The notes under the pieces are model-generated. The model made no database searches, was not told the origin of the DNA, and saw only the letters and a program-made list of their open reading frames with translations. A program made the position numbers and the translations under genes. From Enterobacter hormaechei ATCC 49162 (GTDB lineage: Bacteria; Pseudomonadota; Gammaproteobacteria; Enterobacterales; Enterobacteriaceae), in contig NZ_MKEQ01000001.1 in the NCBI RefSeq assembly GCF_001875655.1, positions 434,001 through 498,000 of the forward strand: 64,000 nucleotides of DNA. The letters run 5' to 3'. Every line of letters starts with the position of its first letter. Position 1 is the stretch's first letter. Of the stretch, positions 61,371 to 64,000 are shown piece after piece.

Positions 61371-62276
61371 TCAGACTCCTTTTTGCAACTGCCAGAGCAG
61401 ATCGTCGGCAACGACTATCTGATTAACGCGAACCCCAAGCCGGGTAAGGCGCTTTTCCTGATCGGAGAGCCGTGCCGTGATGTTCTGTTTAATGCCGTCC
61501 TGAAGATAGGGTGAAAGCGAGAAGTCAGCTTCGCGTCCTTCATAGCGGGCGGACAGTTTGCCCTGGGAGGGTAAGCGTAAATGCAAGTCATCCAGCGTGA
61601 CGAACGCGCTCACTTCACCTCGGCGGCGCAGTGCCGCCAGCAGGGCGTCACACTCGTTATCCAGATCGTGGAAATCACCGATGAGCGCCACCCAGCTTCC
61701 GGCTGGAATCAGCGTGATGGCGTGACGCAGCATACTGGCAAGCGTGAGTGGGTGAGGCGATTCTTCAGGATAGTTATCGGCGACCTGGTGATTAAAGCGC
61801 ACGATATCATCCAGCAGCGCCGGTAAGGTGCCAGCCGGGCTGCGGCATTTATGCAGTGAATACGCGTCATCGCCAAAGATGAGGCCACCTAACCGGTCTC
61901 CGTCGTGATAGCTCCGCCAGGCCAGCAGGGCGGCTATTTTGGCGGCGGCAACCGATTTGGTTTGTACGCGGGTAGAAAAAAACATGTCGCGGCGCTGATC
62001 GACCAGTATAAAAATAGGCCGCTCTTTCTCTTCGTTATAAAGGCGTATCCACGGGGTTCGCATGCGCGCCGTGGCTTGCCAGTCGATCAGGCGGACGTCA
62101 TCACCGGGCTGATAGCGACGCAGGCTGTCAAAGTTCATCCCTCGGCCTTGCTGGCGTGAAACACGTTCGCCCGCCAATGCACCCGGCGGGATCTGCCCCG
62201 GTGGATTGAAAATGGCTCGCGCATCGGCAGCAAGCCCGATCAACGTTTCACGTTCAATGCGTACCGCACTGCTCAT
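61371..62276 (-). CDS. DUF58 domain protein
   Basis: A 301-residue soluble protein. The DUF58 core is plain: LRRYQPGDDVRLIDWQATARMRTPWIRLYNEEKERPIFILVDQRRDMFF near 52-100, with the D-x-R-x-I-x-W motif. These proteins have a VWA-like fold and are partners of MoxR ATPases. Its start overlaps the moxR stop by one base (TAATG). Confidence 0.88.
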   Translation of the reverse strand: MSSAVRIERETLIGLAADARAIFNPPGQIPPGALAGERVSRQQGRGMNFDSLRRYQPGDDVRLIDWQATARMRTPWIRLYNEEKERPIFILVDQRRDMFFSTRVQTKSVAAAKIAALLAWRSYHDGDRLGGLIFGDDAYSLHKCRSPAGTLPALLDDIVRFNHQVADNYPEESPHPLTLASMLRHAITLIPAGSWVALIGDFHDLDNECDALLAALRRRGEVSAFVTLDDLHLRLPSQGKLSARYEGREADFSLSPYLQDGIKQNITARLSDQEKRLTRLGVRVNQIVVADDLLWQLQKGV

Positions 62277-63280
62277 TACGCCACCACTGCGTCTAATAAC
62301 ATTTGTACGGCGTCATCCGGGGTGCAATTGTCGGCGCTGGCCTGCCAGGTCAGCATCAGACGGTGACGCAACACCGCCGGGGCCACTTTTTTGATGTCCT
62401 CTGGCAGCACGGCATCGCGTCCTTCCAGCCAGGCCTGCGCACGACCGCAGCGTTCAAGGGCAAGGGTGCCGCGAGGGCTGATGCCAAAGCTCAGATAGCC
62501 TGCCAGCGTATCGCTCACCTGTTGCGGGTGACGGCTTAAATCCACAATATTGACGATGTACTCTTCGACCGTCGGGTCCACATGGATGGCAGAAATACCC
62601 TGCCAGCAGGCGGCTATCTCCTGCTGGCTCAGCATTAAGGTCTCGGGAAGGGGGGCGCTCGTCCCGGCGGAGGCGGCCAGCTGCTGATATTTTTGCTGTT
62701 GCTCCCCGCGGACCAGCTGCATGACTTTCAATTCATTTTGCTTTGTCGGGTAGTCCACCAGGACCTTCATCAGAAAACGGTCCAGCTGTGCTTCGGGCAG
62801 GGGCCAGGTGCCCTCCTGATCGACCGGGTTTTGCGTGGCAAGCACCATAAAGACCCCCGGCAGCGGCCAGGTTTTTCCCGCTACGGTGACGTGGCGCTCT
62901 TCCATCGCTTCCAGTAGCGCAGACTGGACGCGCGCGGAGGCGCGGTTGATCTCATCCGCGAGGATGATGTTGCCGAATACCGGGCCAGGCCGAAAGCGGA
63001 ACTGATCTTCTTCACGCGTGGCGTTTTGCTGATAAATCTCGCTTCCGGTGATATCTGAAGGCAGCAGGTCGGGTGTGAACTGGATCCGTCGATAATCCCC
63101 CTCAACATGACGCGCCAGCTCGCGTACGGCACGCGTTTTTGCCAGTCCCGGCAGGCCTTCCAGCAGTACGTGACCGTCACAGAGCAGGGCAATGATCAGC
63201 ATTCGCACCAGCTCTTGCTGACCGATAACCTGTTCATTCATTCGTTGTTCAAGTTGCAGCACTTTCTCGCGTTCGATCAT
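62276..63280 (-). CDS. MoxR family AAA+ ATPase
   Basis: A 334-residue ATPase. It has Walker A GLPGLAKT at 42-49, Walker B NIILADEINRA near 104-114, sensor 1 LATQNPVDQEGTWPLPEAQLDRF near 146-168 and the C-terminal lid. MoxR proteins act with VWA proteins as chaperones that mature or insert metal into enzymes. In this operon a sulfatase maturase overlaps its start by 4 bases, which suggests its client is a sulfatase or other exported enzyme. Confidence 0.92.
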   Translation of the reverse strand: MIEREKVLQLEQRMNEQVIGQQELVRMLIIALLCDGHVLLEGLPGLAKTRAVRELARHVEGDYRRIQFTPDLLPSDITGSEIYQQNATREEDQFRFRPGPVFGNIILADEINRASARVQSALLEAMEERHVTVAGKTWPLPGVFMVLATQNPVDQEGTWPLPEAQLDRFLMKVLVDYPTKQNELKVMQLVRGEQQQKYQQLAASAGTSAPLPETLMLSQQEIAACWQGISAIHVDPTVEEYIVNIVDLSRHPQQVSDTLAGYLSFGISPRGTLALERCGRAQAWLEGRDAVLPEDIKKVAPAVLRHRLMLTWQASADNCTPDDAVQMLLDAVVA

Positions 63281-64000
63281 CGTTTTAATCCTGCAAAGTC
63301 ACGTTTAACCAGCGTGGCGATCCCCACCAGGATGGGCTCGGCGTAATTAAAGAAGGCTTTGATACCGGGGCAGAGATAGTTAAGACCCGCCTCGCCGTCC
63401 GGGGCGCGCACAATACGGTTTTTGGGGCACTCGCCCCAGCACATGTTCAGATAAGGGCAGGCCTTGCAGTATTTTGGCAGCGTATCGCGCTTACCCATCC
63501 CGAATGCTTTTTGACGTTCTGAGAACGCCAAATGCGCAAGCTGGGTATTCTCTATATTGCCAATCTGGTATTCCGGGTAAACGTAATGGTCGCAGGAGAA
63601 GATGTCGCCGTTCTTTTCAATCGCTAACCCTTTACCGCAGAACTCGGAGTGGGTACAGATTTGTGCTGGCAACCCCAGAGTCTGGGCGACGGCCGTTTCA
63701 AACAGATTGACCTGTACGCGGCCCAAATCGTTATTGACCCACTCTTCAAAGACGGCAATTAAAAATTTGCCCCAGTCGTCCGGATCAACCGACCAGTCGG
63801 TGACGATGGAGTCGAGATCCCCGGGGTGCGCGCGTCGGCTACCGGTCACGGGGATGGTATCGTCACGCCAGAACTGCGGCGCGGTCTGTTTGAAATCGAC
63901 AGGCTCCACGCACGGGTTGAACTGCACATAGGTGGCGCCCAGTTCGCGGGTGACAAAGCGGTAGACCTCAAGCGGGAAGAGGGCATTCGTGCGGTTAACC
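63277..64000 (-). CDS. Anaerobic sulfatase-maturating enzyme, C-terminal part (cut by window end)
   Basis: The frame is open to the end of the window, so 240 complete codons and a stop are seen and the radical SAM CxxxCxxC motif lies outside. The visible part holds GATYVQFNPCVEPVD and then the SPASM region with the auxiliary-cluster cysteines: CTHSEFCGKG, CDHYVYPEY and CKACPYLNMCWGECPKNRI, and a final Cys in YLCPG. This is the anSME pattern (AslB/YdeM/ChuR), which converts Cys or Ser in sulfatases to formylglycine. The stop overlaps moxR by 4 bases, so it belongs to the operon. A sulfatase gene would be expected just beyond the window. Confidence 0.9.
   Translation of the reverse strand, partial: VNRTNALFPLEVYRFVTRELGATYVQFNPCVEPVDFKQTAPQFWRDDTIPVTGSRRAHPGDLDSIVTDWSVDPDDWGKFLIAVFEEWVNNDLGRVQVNLFETAVAQTLGLPAQICTHSEFCGKGLAIEKNGDIFSCDHYVYPEYQIGNIENTQLAHLAFSERQKAFGMGKRDTLPKYCKACPYLNMCWGECPKNRIVRAPDGEAGLNYLCPGIKAFFNYAEPILVGIATLVKRDFAGLKR

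Overview
The window comes from a gammaproteobacterial chromosome of the order Enterobacterales, most likely Enterobacter or a close relative. The run fdnGHI, adhP, maeA, sra, bdm, osmC, ddpXABCDF and digH is the backbone of the same region in Escherichia coli, and many products match their E. coli counterparts in length. A scrKYABR sucrose locus, a BlrP1-type BLUF-EAL protein like that of Klebsiella, a treZ-treY-treX set and an AroY-type decarboxylase are inserted into or appended to that backbone. I see no phage, insertion sequence, CRISPR array, tRNA or rRNA.

Layout. 1-3051: 3' half of fdnG, then fdnH and fdnI (formate dehydrogenase-N). 3110-3453: a small CcdA-like antitoxin gene with the stump of a ccdB toxin gene. 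3555-6765: PPK2 polyphosphate kinase, AraJ exporter, AdhP. 6962-8880: an ABC-F ATPase behind a leader holding mini-ORFs and mutually exclusive stems. 9059-14444: maeA, sra, bdm, a glyoxalase-fold protein, a degenerate metallo-beta-lactamase-fold protein, a LysR regulator and osmC. 14468-16260: a LysR/short-chain dehydrogenase divergent pair. 16257-23157: a D-ala-D-ala dipeptide operon (rpiR-type regulator, ddpX, ddpA, B, C, D, F) behind a probable sigma-54 promoter with upstream NtrC-like sites. 23353-26126: a membrane-anchored hydrolase and the blue-light phosphodiesterase. 26215-32686: sucrose uptake and hydrolysis with three ScrR-type operators. 32782-34332: a chemoreceptor with a sigma-28 promoter. 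34522-36316: a small membrane protein coupled to an ECF-type sigma factor, then dsbG. 36355-43174: DigH-like lipoprotein, VF530 protein, protocatechuate-type decarboxylase with a divergent LysR, MBL hydrolase, SDR and a streptothricin-acetyltransferase-like GNAT. 43306-49648: trehalose synthesis from glucan (treZ, treY, treX). 49645-53128: a winged-helix regulator divergent from a DUF969-DUF979-DUF2891 operon. 53149-55571: MFS drug-efflux-type gene and divergent LysR. 55590-56405: a TacAT/KacAT-type toxin-antitoxin module with two palindromic operators. 56444-64000: a tightly coupled operon of sulfatase maturase (cut by the window end), MoxR ATPase, DUF58, DUF4381, two VWA proteins, BatD-like and a periplasmic HAD phosphatase.

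The items I consider most worth following are the ABC-F leader, the MoxR/Bat operon with the sulfatase maturase and a VWA protein lacking its metal site, the sigma-factor/small-membrane-protein pair, the NtrC/sigma-54 control region that places an extra RpiR regulator ahead of ddpX, the decayed ccdAB module and the ribosome-binding site buried in a long hairpin at 12049-12085. All assignments are from reading sequence and family knowledge; no database search was run.
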